Made by a program: the position numbers and the translations under genes. Positions 48,568 through 58,157 of a DNA stretch of 64,000 nt are shown here, one piece after another. Below the pieces are notes generated by a model that was not told the DNA's origin, ran no database searches, and saw nothing but the letters and a program-made list of their open reading frames with translations. The DNA comes from Actinotalea alkalitolerans. GTDB taxonomy: Bacteria > Actinomycetota > Actinomycetes > Actinomycetales > Cellulomonadaceae. Numbering within the stretch: the first letter of the stretch is position 1; the number at the start of each line of letters is the position of its first letter. The stretch covers positions 18,975 through 82,974 of the forward strand of contig NZ_JAMBPP010000017.1 of NCBI RefSeq assembly GCF_023369855.1, read 5' to 3'.

Positions 48568-51237
48568 TCAGCGGCCCCCGACGCTCTGGACACCGGCGCG
48601 CACCTGCTCGAGCGCAGTGGCCAGTGCGGTCACGTCGGTGCCACCGCCCTGCGCGACGTCGTCCTTGCCGCCACCACCGCCGCCCAGGGCCCCGGCAGCC
48701 GCCTTGGCGAGCACGCCGGCACGCAGGCCCACCTCGCGTGCGGCCGCGTTCGTCACCACCAGCACCACCGGACGTTCCTTGGCCACACCGCCCAGCGCCA
48801 CCACGGCGGGCTGCTCCCCGAGCCGGCCACGGACGTCGAGGGCCAGGGTGCGCAGCTCGTCGACCGAGCCGACGTCACCGACCTCGTGCAGCACGACTCG
48901 GGTGCCCGCGACGTCGGTCGCACCGTCCGCGAGGCCGCCCGCAGCGGCGAGCAGACGCCCCTGGCGCAGTGCCGCGAGCTCCTTCTCGGCTTCGCGCAGC
49001 CGTGCGAGGACCGCAGCGACCCGGTCGGGGAGCTCGTGGGGCCGCACCTTGAGGGTGTCGGTCAGGCTCGCCACGAGGGCACGCTCGGCCGCGAGGTGGT
49101 GGAAGGCCTCGATACCCACGAGCGCCTCGACACGGCGTGAGCCCGAGCCCACGGACGATTCGCCGGTCAGGGCGACCAGACCGATCTGGCTCGAGTGGTC
49201 CACGTGCGTGCCGCCGCACAGCTCACGCGACCACGGGCCACCGATCTCCACGACACGCACCTGCTCGTCGTAGGTCTCGCCGAACAGCGCGATCGCACCC
49301 CACTCCTTGGCCTCGGGCAGGGTCATGTACTGCCAGCTCACGCCCAGGTCCTGGCGGATCGCCCGGTTGGAGACCTCCTCGACCTCGCTGCGTGTCGCGG
49401 GCGAGAGCGCCTGGCCCCACGAGAAGTCCAGCCGCAGGTAACCCGGCTTGTTGTACGAGCCCGACTGCAAGGCGTTCGGCCCGAGGACCTCACGCAGCGC
49501 CGCGTGCACCACGTGCGTGCCCGAGTGCGCCTGCCGGGCGCCCAGGCGCCACTCCGGGTCGACCTCGGCCAGCACGGCCGCGCCCGCGGCGATCTCGCCC
49601 TGCGCGACCCGGACGGTGTGCACGACCAGCCCCTTGATCGGGCGCTGCACGTCGAGCACCTCCAGCCGTGCACCGTCGGAGGTGATCACGCCGGCGTCGG
49701 AGTCCTGGCCGCCGGACTCGGCGTAGAAGGGCGTGCGGTCCAGCACCAGCTCGACCGTCTGCCCCTCCCCCGCGGTGGAGACCGGTGAGCCGTCGCGCAG
49801 CAGCCCGCGCACGGTCGACGGTGTCGTGAGCTCGGTGTAGCCGGTGAACTCCGTCGCCCCGGGGGCCCGCAGCTCGCGGTACGCGGTCGAACCGGCCTGG
49901 CCGCCCTTCTTGGACCGCGCATCGGCGCGGGCACGCTCGCGCTGCGTGGTCATCAGGTCACGGAAGCCCTGCTCGTCGACGGTCACCCCCTGCTCGGCGG
50001 CCATCTCCAGGGTCAGGTCGATCGGGAAGCCGTAGGTGTCGTGCAGCGCGAAGGCCTGCTCACCGCGCAGCGCCGTGCCGCCCGCCTGCTTGACCTGCTT
50101 GACGGCCGTGTCGAAGATCGTCGTCCCCGCGACCAGGGTGCGGCGGAACGCGTCCTCCTCGGCGTACGCGATGCGCGAGATCCGCTCGAAGTCGGTGCTG
50201 ACCTCGGGGTAGGACAGCGCCATCGCGTCCTTGGAGACCGGCAGCAGGTGCGGCAGCGCGTGGTCCTCGACCCCCAGCAGCCGCATGGCACGCACCGAAC
50301 GGCGCAGCAGACGGCGCAGCACGTAGCCGCGGCCCTCGTTGGACGGCGTGATCCCGTCCCCGATGAGCATCAGCGACGAGCGGACGTGGTCGGCCACGAC
50401 CCGCATCCGGACGTCGTCGTCCCGGTCCGCTCCGTAACGCCGGCCGGACATCTCCTGCGCGGCGGTGATCACCGGCGCGACCTCGTCGATCTCGTACATG
50501 TTGTCCACGCCCTGCAGCAGGAACGCGACCCGCTCCAGACCCATGCCCGTGTCGATGTTCTGCTGCGCGAGGTCCCCGACGATCCGGAACTCCTCCTTGC
50601 TGCGCACGTCATCGATCTCGTACTGCATGAAGACCAGGTTCCAGATCTCCAGGTACCGCTCCTCGTCGACCACCGGGCCGCCCTCGGCCCCGTACTGCGG
50701 TCCGCGGTCGACGTAGATCTCCGAGCACGGTCCCGCGGGACCGGCCTGGCCTGTGGTCCAGTAGTTGTCCTTCTTGCCGCGACGCTGGATGCGCTCCTCG
50801 GGCAGGCCCGCGATGCGCTTCCACAGTGCGGCTGCCTCGTCGTCGTCGTGGTAGACGGTCACCCAGATCGTGTCGGGGTCGAAGCCGTAGCAGCCGTCGG
50901 CCTGGGAACCTGTCACCAGCTCCCAGGCATAGGTGATCGCCCCCTCCTTGAAGTAGTCGCCGAAGGAGAAGTTCCCGTTCATCTGGAAGAAGGTGCCGTG
51001 CCGGGTGGTCTTTCCGACCTCCTCGATGTCCAGGGTGCGCACGCACTTCTGGACCGAGGTCGCACGCTTCCACGGCGGCGTCTGCTGACCGAGCATGTAC
51101 GGGATGAACGGCACCATCCCGGCGATGACGAACAGCGTCGAGGGGTCAGGGGAGATCAGTGAGGAGCTGGGCACCACGCTGTGGTCGCGCTGCTCGAAGT
51201 AGTCGAGCCAGCGACGTCGGATCTCGGCGGTCCGCAT
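48568..51237 (-). CDS. alaS: Alanyl-tRNA synthetase
   Basis: Charges tRNA-Ala. The 889 residues include the class II aminoacylation domain (MRTAEIRRRWLDYFEQRDHS; FQMNGNFSFGDYFKEGAI), the editing domain with zinc-type His motifs (AHSGTHVVHAALREVLG and CGGTHVDHSSQIG) and the C-Ala domain ending near GGGGGGKDDVAQGGG. ATG 51237 has GAGGG upstream and matches the family start; the longer in-frame extension is not conserved. Confidence 0.97.
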   Translation of the reverse strand: MRTAEIRRRWLDYFEQRDHSVVPSSSLISPDPSTLFVIAGMVPFIPYMLGQQTPPWKRATSVQKCVRTLDIEEVGKTTRHGTFFQMNGNFSFGDYFKEGAITYAWELVTGSQADGCYGFDPDTIWVTVYHDDDEAAALWKRIAGLPEERIQRRGKKDNYWTTGQAGPAGPCSEIYVDRGPQYGAEGGPVVDEERYLEIWNLVFMQYEIDDVRSKEEFRIVGDLAQQNIDTGMGLERVAFLLQGVDNMYEIDEVAPVITAAQEMSGRRYGADRDDDVRMRVVADHVRSSLMLIGDGITPSNEGRGYVLRRLLRRSVRAMRLLGVEDHALPHLLPVSKDAMALSYPEVSTDFERISRIAYAEEDAFRRTLVAGTTIFDTAVKQVKQAGGTALRGEQAFALHDTYGFPIDLTLEMAAEQGVTVDEQGFRDLMTTQRERARADARSKKGGQAGSTAYRELRAPGATEFTGYTELTTPSTVRGLLRDGSPVSTAGEGQTVELVLDRTPFYAESGGQDSDAGVITSDGARLEVLDVQRPIKGLVVHTVRVAQGEIAAGAAVLAEVDPEWRLGARQAHSGTHVVHAALREVLGPNALQSGSYNKPGYLRLDFSWGQALSPATRSEVEEVSNRAIRQDLGVSWQYMTLPEAKEWGAIALFGETYDEQVRVVEIGGPWSRELCGGTHVDHSSQIGLVALTGESSVGSGSRRVEALVGIEAFHHLAAERALVASLTDTLKVRPHELPDRVAAVLARLREAEKELAALRQGRLLAAAGGLADGATDVAGTRVVLHEVGDVGSVDELRTLALDVRGRLGEQPAVVALGGVAKERPVVLVVTNAAAREVGLRAGVLAKAAAGALGGGGGGKDDVAQGGGTDVTALATALEQVRAGVQSVGGR

Positions 51238-51382
51238 GATGTCCCTCAGGTCCTTCGGTGGGTGCGCCGGGCAGAGACGCTCTGCCCGGCCGGTCAGGTG
51301 CTCGGGGCCGGTCGGTGGCCGCTCGCGGGGTGGTCCGGCGCGGGCCGACCGACCGGGTGCCGGTCTCGACGGGGTCGGGTCC

Positions 51383-51757
51383 TCAGAAGTCGTACAACGG
51401 CTCGTCGTCGTCGACCCGGCCCGACGGACGTGCGGAAGAGGCCGGCGATCTGCCGGTTCCGGGGGCCGGGCCGGTGCCCGACGATCCTTGCGGTGGCGTC
51501 GCGGCCTGGTGCCGGCCACCGGACGCACCGCCCTCGGGGCTCACCAGCAGTGTCGCGACCAGGTCACGTTCACGGCGATCCATCGCGGTCCGGAACGTCT
51601 CGACCGAACCCCGCAGCGCGGTCGTCGTGCGCCGGCCCGTGGCCTCGACCTGCTCGGCGACGCCCTCAGGGGTGTACCGACGGGCGACCTGCCGGGCGCG
51701 CCGGGCGATCAGCACCGCACCGGTCGCACCGACACCGACCCAGAACAGCCGGCGCAT
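51383..51757 (-). CDS. DUF6167-type small membrane protein
   Basis: A 124-residue protein with one N-terminal membrane helix (RRLFWVGVGATGAVLIARRA), a helical middle (VAEQVEATGRRTTTALRGSV) and a disordered tail ending DDDEPLYDF. It matches in position and form the DUF6167 proteins found between the DUF948 gene and alaS in Actinobacteria. Function unknown. Its ATG overlaps the upstream stop by one base (TGATG). Confidence 0.8.
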   Translation of the reverse strand: MRRLFWVGVGATGAVLIARRARQVARRYTPEGVAEQVEATGRRTTTALRGSVETFRTAMDRRERDLVATLLVSPEGGASGGRHQAATPPQGSSGTGPAPGTGRSPASSARPSGRVDDDEPLYDF

Positions 51758-52128
51758 CAGCGGGACCTGCCACGCAGCGAGTCCGTCAGACCACCCAGGG
51801 CCTGACGCACCCCGTAGGAGAAGGCCGCGACCTTGATCAGCGGACCGCCGACGGTGGCAGCGACCAGGGCGGTCAGGGCCGAGACGTTCTGGCTGACCTC
51901 GGCCGCAGAGGTGGTGATCGTGTCGACCTTGACCAGCTGGGCGTTGGTCGTCGCGACCGTCGCGGCGGTCTCGTCGAGCACCGGCACGGTGTGGTCGGTG
52001 ATCTCCTTGACCGAGAGGCGGGTCTCGTCGAACACCCGGCCCAGCTTGATCAGGGGAAGGGCGAGGAACCCGACGAGCGCGACGAACGCGATCGCGGCGA
52101 TGAGACCTGCGACGTCTCCGAGGGACAT
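51757..52128 (-). CDS. DUF948-family membrane/coiled-coil protein
   Basis: A 123-residue protein with an N-terminal transmembrane helix (about 6-28, VAGLIAAIAFVALVGFLALP) and an amphipathic helical region with regular Thr/Val spacing (TVPVLDETAATVATTNAQLV) as in DUF948. Function unknown. Coupled to the DUF6167 gene and separated from rpsD by a strong hairpin. Confidence 0.82.
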   Translation of the reverse strand: MSLGDVAGLIAAIAFVALVGFLALPLIKLGRVFDETRLSVKEITDHTVPVLDETAATVATTNAQLVKVDTITTSAAEVSQNVSALTALVAATVGGPLIKVAAFSYGVRQALGGLTDSLRGRSR

Positions 52129-52203
52129 CTGGGCTTCCTTCCGTGGCTGCTGACGACCTGCACGACCCTACCGGCCCGGTGGCGCGAGACCCTGCCGGAC
52201 GCA

Positions 52204-52244
52204 CGACGCCCCGCGCGCAACCTGGGGCTGCGGGCGGGGCGTCG
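52204..52244 (-). terminator. Hairpin after rpsD
   Basis: CGACGCCCCGC (52204-52214) and GCGGGGCGTCG (52234-52244) form a perfect 11-bp stem starting 14 bases past the rpsD stop (minus strand). No T run, as in other high-GC terminators. Confidence 0.6.
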
Positions 52245-52258
52245 CGGTACGGATCAGA

Positions 52259-52885
52259 TCAGCGGGCGTAGTACTCGACGACCAGCTGGACCTCGCAGGT
52301 CACGGGGACCTCGGCACGCTTGGGGCGACGCACCAGCACGGCGCTCAGCTTCTCGAGCTGGACGTCGAGGTACGCCGGGACGGCGGGCAGCACGTCGCGG
52401 TGCGCCCCTGCGGCGGCGACCTGGAACGGCACGGTTCCCTGGCTCTTCGGCTTGATCTGCAGGGTCTGGCCCGGCTTCACCTGGAACGAGGGGCGGTCGA
52501 CGATCTTGCCGTCGACGAGCACGTGACGGTGCACGACCGTCTGGCGGGCCTGGAGGATCGTGCGGGCGAACCCGGCGCGCAGCACCAGGGCGTCCAGACG
52601 CTGCTCGAGGTTCTCGACCAGGGCCTCACCGGTCAGACCGGGGGTCTTGCGGGCGTCCTCGAACGCACGGGCCATCTGCTTCTCGCGGATGCCGTACTGC
52701 GCGCGCAGACGCTGCTTCTCACGGAGCCGGACGGCGTAGTCGGACTCGGTGCGACGGCGGGCACGGCCGTGCTCACCGGGCGGGTAGGGACGCTTCTCGA
52801 AGTGCTTGACGGCCTTCGGCGTGAGCGCGAGGCCCAGTGCGCGGGAGAGGCGCACCTGGCGGCGCGCGCGGGTCACAGAGGACAC
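52259..52885 (-). CDS. rpsD: 30S ribosomal protein S4
   Basis: Primary 16S rRNA-binding protein of the small subunit and often an autogenous regulator. The 208 residues show RARRQVRLSRALGLALTPKA, the Gly-Arg-rich EHGRARRRTESDYAVRLREK and the S4 RNA-binding domain (ENLEQRLDALVLRAGFARTI, HRHVLVDGKIVDRPSF). GTG start at 52885 with AGGA nine bases upstream. It stands alone, away from the rpoA cluster, next to alaS, as often in Actinobacteria. Confidence 0.96.
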   Translation of the reverse strand: MSSVTRARRQVRLSRALGLALTPKAVKHFEKRPYPPGEHGRARRRTESDYAVRLREKQRLRAQYGIREKQMARAFEDARKTPGLTGEALVENLEQRLDALVLRAGFARTILQARQTVVHRHVLVDGKIVDRPSFQVKPGQTLQIKPKSQGTVPFQVAAAGAHRDVLPAVPAYLDVQLEKLSAVLVRRPKRAEVPVTCEVQLVVEYYAR

Positions 52886-52980
52886 TGGTGTTCATCCTGT
52901 CGTTGTCGTGGCACAACCCACTGCGGAGGTTCTCCGGTGGGAGTGGGACCAACCTTCGTGATGCGGCTGAGGTCCCCAGG

Positions 52981-53004
52981 GGGTCGCCCGCGAACGGGCA
53001 ACCC
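52981..53004 (-). promoter_or_regulatory. Stable leader hairpin of rpsD with UUCG loop
   Basis: On the minus strand GGGUUGCCCG, UUCG, CGGGCGACCC: a 10-bp stem (one G-U) capped by UUCG. It would form the very 5' end of the rpsD mRNA if transcription starts near 53002. It may stabilise the message or be part of an S4-responsive leader. Confidence 0.5.
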
Positions 53005-53008
53005 GACA

Positions 53009-53014
53009 ACTCTA
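53009..53014 (-). promoter_or_regulatory. Candidate -10 element of rpsD
   Basis: TAGAGT on the minus strand, the actinobacterial TANNNT form, seven bases before the predicted start at the leader hairpin. No clear -35 element. The rest of the 487-base gap between rpsD and the next gene (52886-53372) contains the palindrome at 53132-53176, a TCGTGCACAGG motif at 53225-53235, and nothing else I can name. Confidence 0.35.
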
Positions 53015-53131
53015 CCTCAACAGGGTCGCCCGGCTCGACGCGCCGACAAGGCTGCCGGCCCGCTCTCCCAGCCCGTTCGCCCAGCCCGGCTGCCCGGGCC
53101 GGCCCCCTCACCTCGCCCCGGACCCGACTGG

Positions 53132-53176
53132 TTCTCGAACGATCCTGCGTGTGGCGTGCGCAGGATCGTTCGAGAA
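53132..53176. repeat. Perfect 18-bp palindrome upstream of DUF559 gene 2
   Basis: TTCTCGAACGATCCTGCG (53132-53149), loop of nine, CGCAGGATCGTTCGAGAA (53159-53176). A related palindrome of the same layout lies after the gene at 54308-54350. Both have the ends TCTCGAAC ... GTTCGAGA and a GATC in each arm. No T run follows either side. Confidence 0.75.
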
Positions 53177-53372
53177 GCACTCGAAGGTGGCGGGCGGCGG
53201 TGCACCGGACGGGCGTCGGCCGCGTCGTGCACAGGACGTCGGGGCCGAGGTCGAACGGGGTGCCCGAGGTCGCAACGCTCGAGCACATGAGCCCTGCCCG
53301 GTCCGTCGGTGGTGACGCAGGGTCGGGCACGGCAACACCTCCAGCCGCTGGACCGGGTCGCCGGGCGGCCAG

Positions 53373-54289
53373 GTGACGAGCCGTGCGGGACGGTTGCCTG
53401 CCCACTGGGCTCCGCCGGTCGCGCGGCACCAGCACGGGCTGTTCACGGCGCGTCAGGCACTGGCTGCGGGGGCCACGCCGGCGCAGGTGCGACGCCGCCG
53501 CGACACCGGTCGCTGGGTAGTCGTGCTCGGGGATGCGTTGTCGATCGTCTCTCTACCCGTCGACCCGTGGCTGCAGGTGCAGGCTGTCGCCCTGACCTGG
53601 CCCGACGCCGTCGTCGGACTCGGCAGTGCAGCGCGGTACCACCGCCTGCCGGTGAGCACGGACGACCACGTTCACCTGATCGTGCCGCGCCGGGTCCGCA
53701 GCCGGGCCGGCGTGGTGACCCACGAGATCCACCTCGACCCGCGCGAGGTGGTGCGAGTCGGCCGTGGAGCGGTGACCGACCGCCGGCGGACCCTGTTCGA
53801 CTGCATCGGACGCCTCGACGCCGCAGACGCCGAGCAGCTGGTCACCTGGTCGGTGACACGAGAGCTCCTCTCACCGTCCGACCTCGAGGCTGCCGTGCGG
53901 GCACGACCGGCTGGTGGGGGAACGTCCAGCGCCGCCAGGCGCTCCGGGACATCGGTGACGGGACGCTCAGCGCGGCCGAGCGTCGGCTCCGGGTCATCCT
54001 GCAACGGTCGGGCATCACCGGGTGGCGCTTCGACCAGCAGGTGCTCGACGTCGACGGGATCATCGGGCGCGCCGACGTGCTGTTCGTCCGCGAACGCCTC
54101 GTCCTGGAGGTGGACGGCTTCGCCAGCCACGGCCGAGCGCAGTTCCAGCACGACAGGACGCGCCAGAACCGGCTCGTCGCGGCAGGCTTCACCGTGCTCA
54201 GGTTCACCTGGGCCGACCTCACCGAACGTCCGCACGCCGTGGCCGACCAGGTCCGTTCCGTCCTGCGCCGCCTCCGCACCAGCCGCTGA
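53373..54289 (+). pseudogene. DUF559 (Vsr-like) paralogue 2, frameshifted
   Basis: Paralogue of the gene at 28241-29155. From GTG 53373 the first half reads well (GLFTARQALAAGATPAQVRR, ALTWPDAVVGLGSAARYHRL) up to LEAAVRARPA. The second half continues in another frame (NVQRRQALRDIGDG, LVLEVDGFASHGRAQFQHDR, TRQNRLVAAGFTVLRFTWAD). The shift lies at the GGGGG run 53916-53920: one more G would restore a protein of about 305 residues (RPAGGGNVQRR). It is either a real loss of function, a phase-variable tract, or a sequencing/assembly error. Confidence 0.8.
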
Positions 54290-54307
54290 GCCCCGACCCG
54301 CCGGACC

Positions 54308-54350
54308 TCTCGAACAGATCTGCGCTCCCGGTGCACCGATCCGTTCGAGA
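54308..54350. repeat. Imperfect palindrome downstream of DUF559 gene 2
   Basis: TCTCGAAC, A, GATC, TGCGC, seven bases, GCACC, GATC, C, GTTCGAGA. The 43-nt span equals 53133-53175 exactly, with identical 8-base ends. It sits between the convergent stops of the DUF559 pseudogene and rarA, so a bidirectional terminator role is also possible. Confidence 0.65.
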
Positions 54351-54373
54351 ACCTGGCACGCAGCCGGGCCAGG

Positions 54374-55798
54374 TCAGCCGTGGAGGATGTGGCGGATGCG
54401 CTCGAGCCGTGCTGAGACGTCGCGCTCGTAGCCGCGGTCGGACGGGTGGTAGTAGCGCGCGTCGGTGAGCTCGTCGGGGGCGTACTGCTGCGCCGCGACG
54501 GCGTGGGGCTGGTCGTGGGCGTACTGGTAGCCCTTGCCGTGACCCACTCGCCCGGCGCCCGCGTAGTGCGCGTCGCGCAGGTGAGGGGGGACCGGTCCTG
54601 CCTTGCCCGCCCGCACGTCGGCGATCGCTGCGTCGATCGCCACGTACGTCGCGTTGGACTTCGGTGCCGTGGTGACGTGGACCACGGCCTCGGCCAGGAT
54701 CAGCCGCGCCTCGGGCATGCCGATGAGGGCGACCGCCTGGGCCGCAGCGACGGCAGTCTGGAGGGCCGAGGGGTCGGCCATGCCGATCTCCTCGGCTGCG
54801 GCGATCACCACCCGTCGGGCGATGAAGCGCGGGTCCTCCCCCGCGACGATCATGCGCGCGAGGTAGTGCAGCGCCGCGTCGACGTCCGAGCCGCGCATCG
54901 ACTTGATGAACGCGCTGATCACGTCGTAGTGCTGGTCGCCGGCACGGTCGTAGCGCACCGCCGCGACGTCGATCGCACGCTCGACGGTCGCGAGGGTCAC
55001 CTCCGGGACGGCGTCGTCGGGAGCTGCATCCTCGGGCGCTGCCTCACCCTCCTCGTGCGCTGCCCCCTCGCCGCTCTGGGGCCCCTCCTCGAGCGCCGCC
55101 CCGGCCGCGGCCTCGAGGATGGTCAGCGCCTTGCGGGCGTCGCCGCCCGAAAGCCGGAGCAGGTGCTCCTCGGCGTCCTCACCGAGGCGCACCGCACCAC
55201 CGAGCCCGCGCTCGTCGAGCACCGCGCGGCGGACCAGCCCGCGGACGTCCTCGACGGTCAGCGGCTGGAGGGTGAGCAGCAACGAGCGGGACAGCAGCGG
55301 GGAGTTCACCGAGAAGCTCGGGTTCTCGGTCGTGGCCGCGACCAGGGTCACCCACCGGTTCTCGACGCTGGGCAGCAGCGCGTCCTGCTGGGTGGTCGAG
55401 AAGCGGTGCACCTCGTCGATGAACAGGACGGTCTCCTCACCCCCGGCGGTCAACCTGCGCCGTGCGTCCTCGACCACGGCGCGCACGTCCTTGACCCCCG
55501 ACGTCACACCGGAGAGCTCGACGAACCGGCGCCCGGAGGTCGCGGCGATCAGGTAGGCCAGCGTGGTCTTCCCGGTTCCCGGCGGGCCCCACAGCACCAC
55601 CGACGACGGCGCAGCACGGCGCGAGGCGTCGTCGGTCGGTTCCACGAGACGACGCAGCGGCGACCCCTGCGCGAGCAGATGCTTCTGCCCGGCGACCTCG
55701 GCGAGGGTGACCGGACGCATCCGCACCGCGAGCGGAGCCCCCGCACCGGGCGTCGGCAGGCCCTGCGCCGAGGTGCTGGTCGCAGCGAACAGGTCCAC
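54374..55798 (-). CDS. rarA: Replication-associated recombination protein RarA (MgsA)
   Basis: AAA+ ATPase related to clamp loaders that acts at stalled forks. The 474 residues show [20 protein letters not shown], Walker [18 protein letters not shown], Walker [10 protein letters not shown], the sensor [18 protein letters not shown], and the C-terminal tetramerisation domain ([39 protein letters not shown]). An acidic insert (about 240-275, [20 protein letters not shown]) is unusual. GTG start. Confidence 0.95.
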   Translation of the reverse strand: MDLFAATSTSAQGLPTPGAGAPLAVRMRPVTLAEVAGQKHLLAQGSPLRRLVEPTDDASRRAAPSSVVLWGPPGTGKTTLAYLIAATSGRRFVELSGVTSGVKDVRAVVEDARRRLTAGGEETVLFIDEVHRFSTTQQDALLPSVENRWVTLVAATTENPSFSVNSPLLSRSLLLTLQPLTVEDVRGLVRRAVLDERGLGGAVRLGEDAEEHLLRLSGGDARKALTILEAAAGAALEEGPQSGEGAAHEEGEAAPEDAAPDDAVPEVTLATVERAIDVAAVRYDRAGDQHYDVISAFIKSMRGSDVDAALHYLARMIVAGEDPRFIARRVVIAAAEEIGMADPSALQTAVAAAQAVALIGMPEARLILAEAVVHVTTAPKSNATYVAIDAAIADVRAGKAGPVPPHLRDAHYAGAGRVGHGKGYQYAHDQPHAVAAQQYAPDELTDARYYHPSDRGYERDVSARLERIRHILHG

Positions 55799-55865
55799 GC
55801 GGTGAGCCTACGCACGCCGGGCCCCACTGGTGACAGCAAGGTGCGCTCCACCCGCAGGACCTGGG

Positions 55866-58124
55866 ATGATGTCGGGCGTGTTCGACACCCTGGGCCGGCT
55901 GGTCGCGCGTGCCCCGCGCCGCACGATCGCCGTCTGGGCGGTCTTCACCGCCGTCTGCTTCGCCCTGGCCTTCCAGGGCGTCGGCGGGCAGACGCTCTTC
56001 GAACGCCTCAGCAGCGGTGCACCCGCGGTGCCGGGCTCGCAGAGTGCGACCGCCGACGAGATCCTCACCGACGAGTCGCTGGCCGGCCCCACCCTGACCC
56101 TGGCGGTCCAGGGCGTCGCCCCCGCGGACACCGAGATCACCGAAGAGCTCGGCGCCGTGCTCGCGGAGCCACGCACCGAGCTTCTGGGGATCCCCGGCGT
56201 CGCTGCAGTGATCGACCCGTTCGTCCTGCCCGGTGGCCCGGCGAGCCCCGCGGCGACACCGCTCGTCGCCGCCGACGGCGACGGCTTCCTGGTCGTGGTC
56301 GAGCTCGAGCGCGACCTGGACGACGCCGTCGAGTCCGACGCGCTCGCCGCGGTCGAGGACCGTCTCGACCGGATCCCGGCCGAGCTGTCGCAGGTCGCCC
56401 CGGGCGTGAGCGGTCAGGTCGGCGGGACGACCCTGATCATCCAGGCCATCACCGACCAGGTCGAGCACGACCTCGCGACCGGGGAGGCGATCGCCCTGCC
56501 CATCGCCCTGCTGGTGATGGTCATGGTCTTCGGCGGGTTCCTCGCCGCCTCGATGCCGATGGCCGGTGCGCTGGCCTCGATCGCCGGGGGGATCGGGGCC
56601 CTCTTCGCCCTGTCGCACTGGCTCGACATGGACGCCTCGGTCGTCAACGTGGTCACGCTGCTCGGCCTGGGGCTGTCCATCGACTACGGCCTGCTGATCG
56701 TCTCGCGCTTCCGAGAGGAGCTGCACACCCTGGTCGACGTGGACCAGGGCGCCGCGGTGCGCAAGCGCCGGGGTGACGGCGCGGTCGAGACGGCGCTGCG
56801 CCGGACCATGCAGACGGCGGGCAGGACGGTGGCGTTCTCGGCCCTCATCGTGGCGATCTCGGTCTCGGGCCTGATCGTCTTCGAGCCCTCGATCCTGCGG
56901 GCCTTCGGGGTCGCCGGGGTCGCGGTGATCCTGGTCGCGCTGGCCACCGCGATGACGCTCGTCCCGGCACTGCTGCGGCTGGCCGGCCGCCGGCTGATCC
57001 AGCCGGGCCTGGTGCACCGGATCCCGGGCCTGCGCGCGATCCTCGCCCGGACCGGGGACGTCGTCGCCGAGGAGGGGGTCTTCTCCCGCCTCGCGGCGCG
57101 CGTGCAGCGCCGACCGTGGACCGTGCTCGGCGCGTGCCTGCTGGTGCTGGGGGTGCTCGCGATCCCGCTCGCCCACATCGAGCTGCGCAACTCCACGATC
57201 GAGCTGCTGCCCGCGGGCTCCGACCAGCGGGACTACGTGCAGACGATCGGCGAGCAGTACCCCGCGTCGGAGTCACCGGCGGTCATCGTCGTCGCCGAAG
57301 GATCGATCGAGGAGGTCGCCGAGTGGTCGGCCGGACTCGCCGAGGTCCCCGACGTGCTCTCGGTCGACCAGGTCGCTCCCGTGGGCCCCTACGTGGTGGT
57401 GGGCGTGCGACCCGACACCGCTGACCCGGGCGGGGCCGTGGCGCGTGAGGTGGTGCTGGCCGTCCGCGACGTCGAGGCACCCTTCCCCACCTGGGTCACC
57501 GGTCAGGCCGCCAACCAGATCGACTTCACCCAGGCCCTGGTCGACCGGGCGCCCTGGGCCATCGGCATCGTGGTGCTGGCGACCTTCGTGCTGCTCTTCC
57601 TGATGACCGGCTCGGTGGTGATCCCGGTCAAGGCGCTGCTCACCAACGCCATCTCGCTGTGTGCCTCACTGGGCGTCCTCGTGTGGGTCTTCCAGGACGG
57701 CAACCTCTCCGGGGTGCTCCGCTTCGTCTCGACCGGGGGGATCGAGACGTACGTCGTGGCGCTGATCATCGCCTTCGGCTTCGGGCTGGCGATGGACTAC
57801 GAGGTGTTCCTGCTGTCCCGGATCAAGGAGCTCCACGACGCCGGGTACAGCAACGACGACTCGGTCCGGCTCGGCCTGCAGCGCTCGGGCCGGATCATCA
57901 CCTCGGCCGCGCTGATCATCATCGTGGTCTTCACCGGCTTCGTCTTCGGTGAGCTCCTGGTGATCAAGGAGGTCGGCTTCTCGCTGGCTGTCGCCGTGCT
58001 CATCGACGCCACCCTGGTGCGGATGCTGCTCGTCCCCGCGACGATGACGCTGCTCGGCCGGCACAACTGGTGGGCGCCTCGGCCGCTGCGGCGCGTGTAC
58101 CGGCGGTTCGCGATCACCCACTGA
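55866..58124 (+). CDS. MMPL/RND-family membrane transporter
   Basis: A 752-residue polytopic protein with the duplicated MMPL/RND layout: a first helix (RTIAVWAVFTAVCFALAFQG), a large extracytoplasmic loop, five helices, then a second half of the same form. The signature proton-relay helices are present: GLGLSIDYGLLIVSRFREEL and FGFGLAMDYEVFLLSRIKEL. Substrate unknown; relatives export lipids or hydrophobic drugs. ATG 55866 (or 55869) is the likely start. It is divergent from rarA with a 67-base gap and convergent with the GNAT gene. Confidence 0.9.
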   Translation: MMSGVFDTLGRLVARAPRRTIAVWAVFTAVCFALAFQGVGGQTLFERLSSGAPAVPGSQSATADEILTDESLAGPTLTLAVQGVAPADTEITEELGAVLAEPRTELLGIPGVAAVIDPFVLPGGPASPAATPLVAADGDGFLVVVELERDLDDAVESDALAAVEDRLDRIPAELSQVAPGVSGQVGGTTLIIQAITDQVEHDLATGEAIALPIALLVMVMVFGGFLAASMPMAGALASIAGGIGALFALSHWLDMDASVVNVVTLLGLGLSIDYGLLIVSRFREELHTLVDVDQGAAVRKRRGDGAVETALRRTMQTAGRTVAFSALIVAISVSGLIVFEPSILRAFGVAGVAVILVALATAMTLVPALLRLAGRRLIQPGLVHRIPGLRAILARTGDVVAEEGVFSRLAARVQRRPWTVLGACLLVLGVLAIPLAHIELRNSTIELLPAGSDQRDYVQTIGEQYPASESPAVIVVAEGSIEEVAEWSAGLAEVPDVLSVDQVAPVGPYVVVGVRPDTADPGGAVAREVVLAVRDVEAPFPTWVTGQAANQIDFTQALVDRAPWAIGIVVLATFVLLFLMTGSVVIPVKALLTNAISLCASLGVLVWVFQDGNLSGVLRFVSTGGIETYVVALIIAFGFGLAMDYEVFLLSRIKELHDAGYSNDDSVRLGLQRSGRIITSAALIIIVVFTGFVFGELLVIKEVGFSLAVAVLIDATLVRMLLVPATMTLLGRHNWWAPRPLRRVYRRFAITH

Positions 58125-58157
58125 TCCGTGGGTCCCACGCGACGGTGACCGGGCTCC

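Noticed and set aside
53309..54289. Second-frame open frame as an independent gene
   Set aside because: Its first 200 codons are non-homologous shadow sequence; only the 3' half matches the DUF559 paralogue, so a frameshift explains it better.
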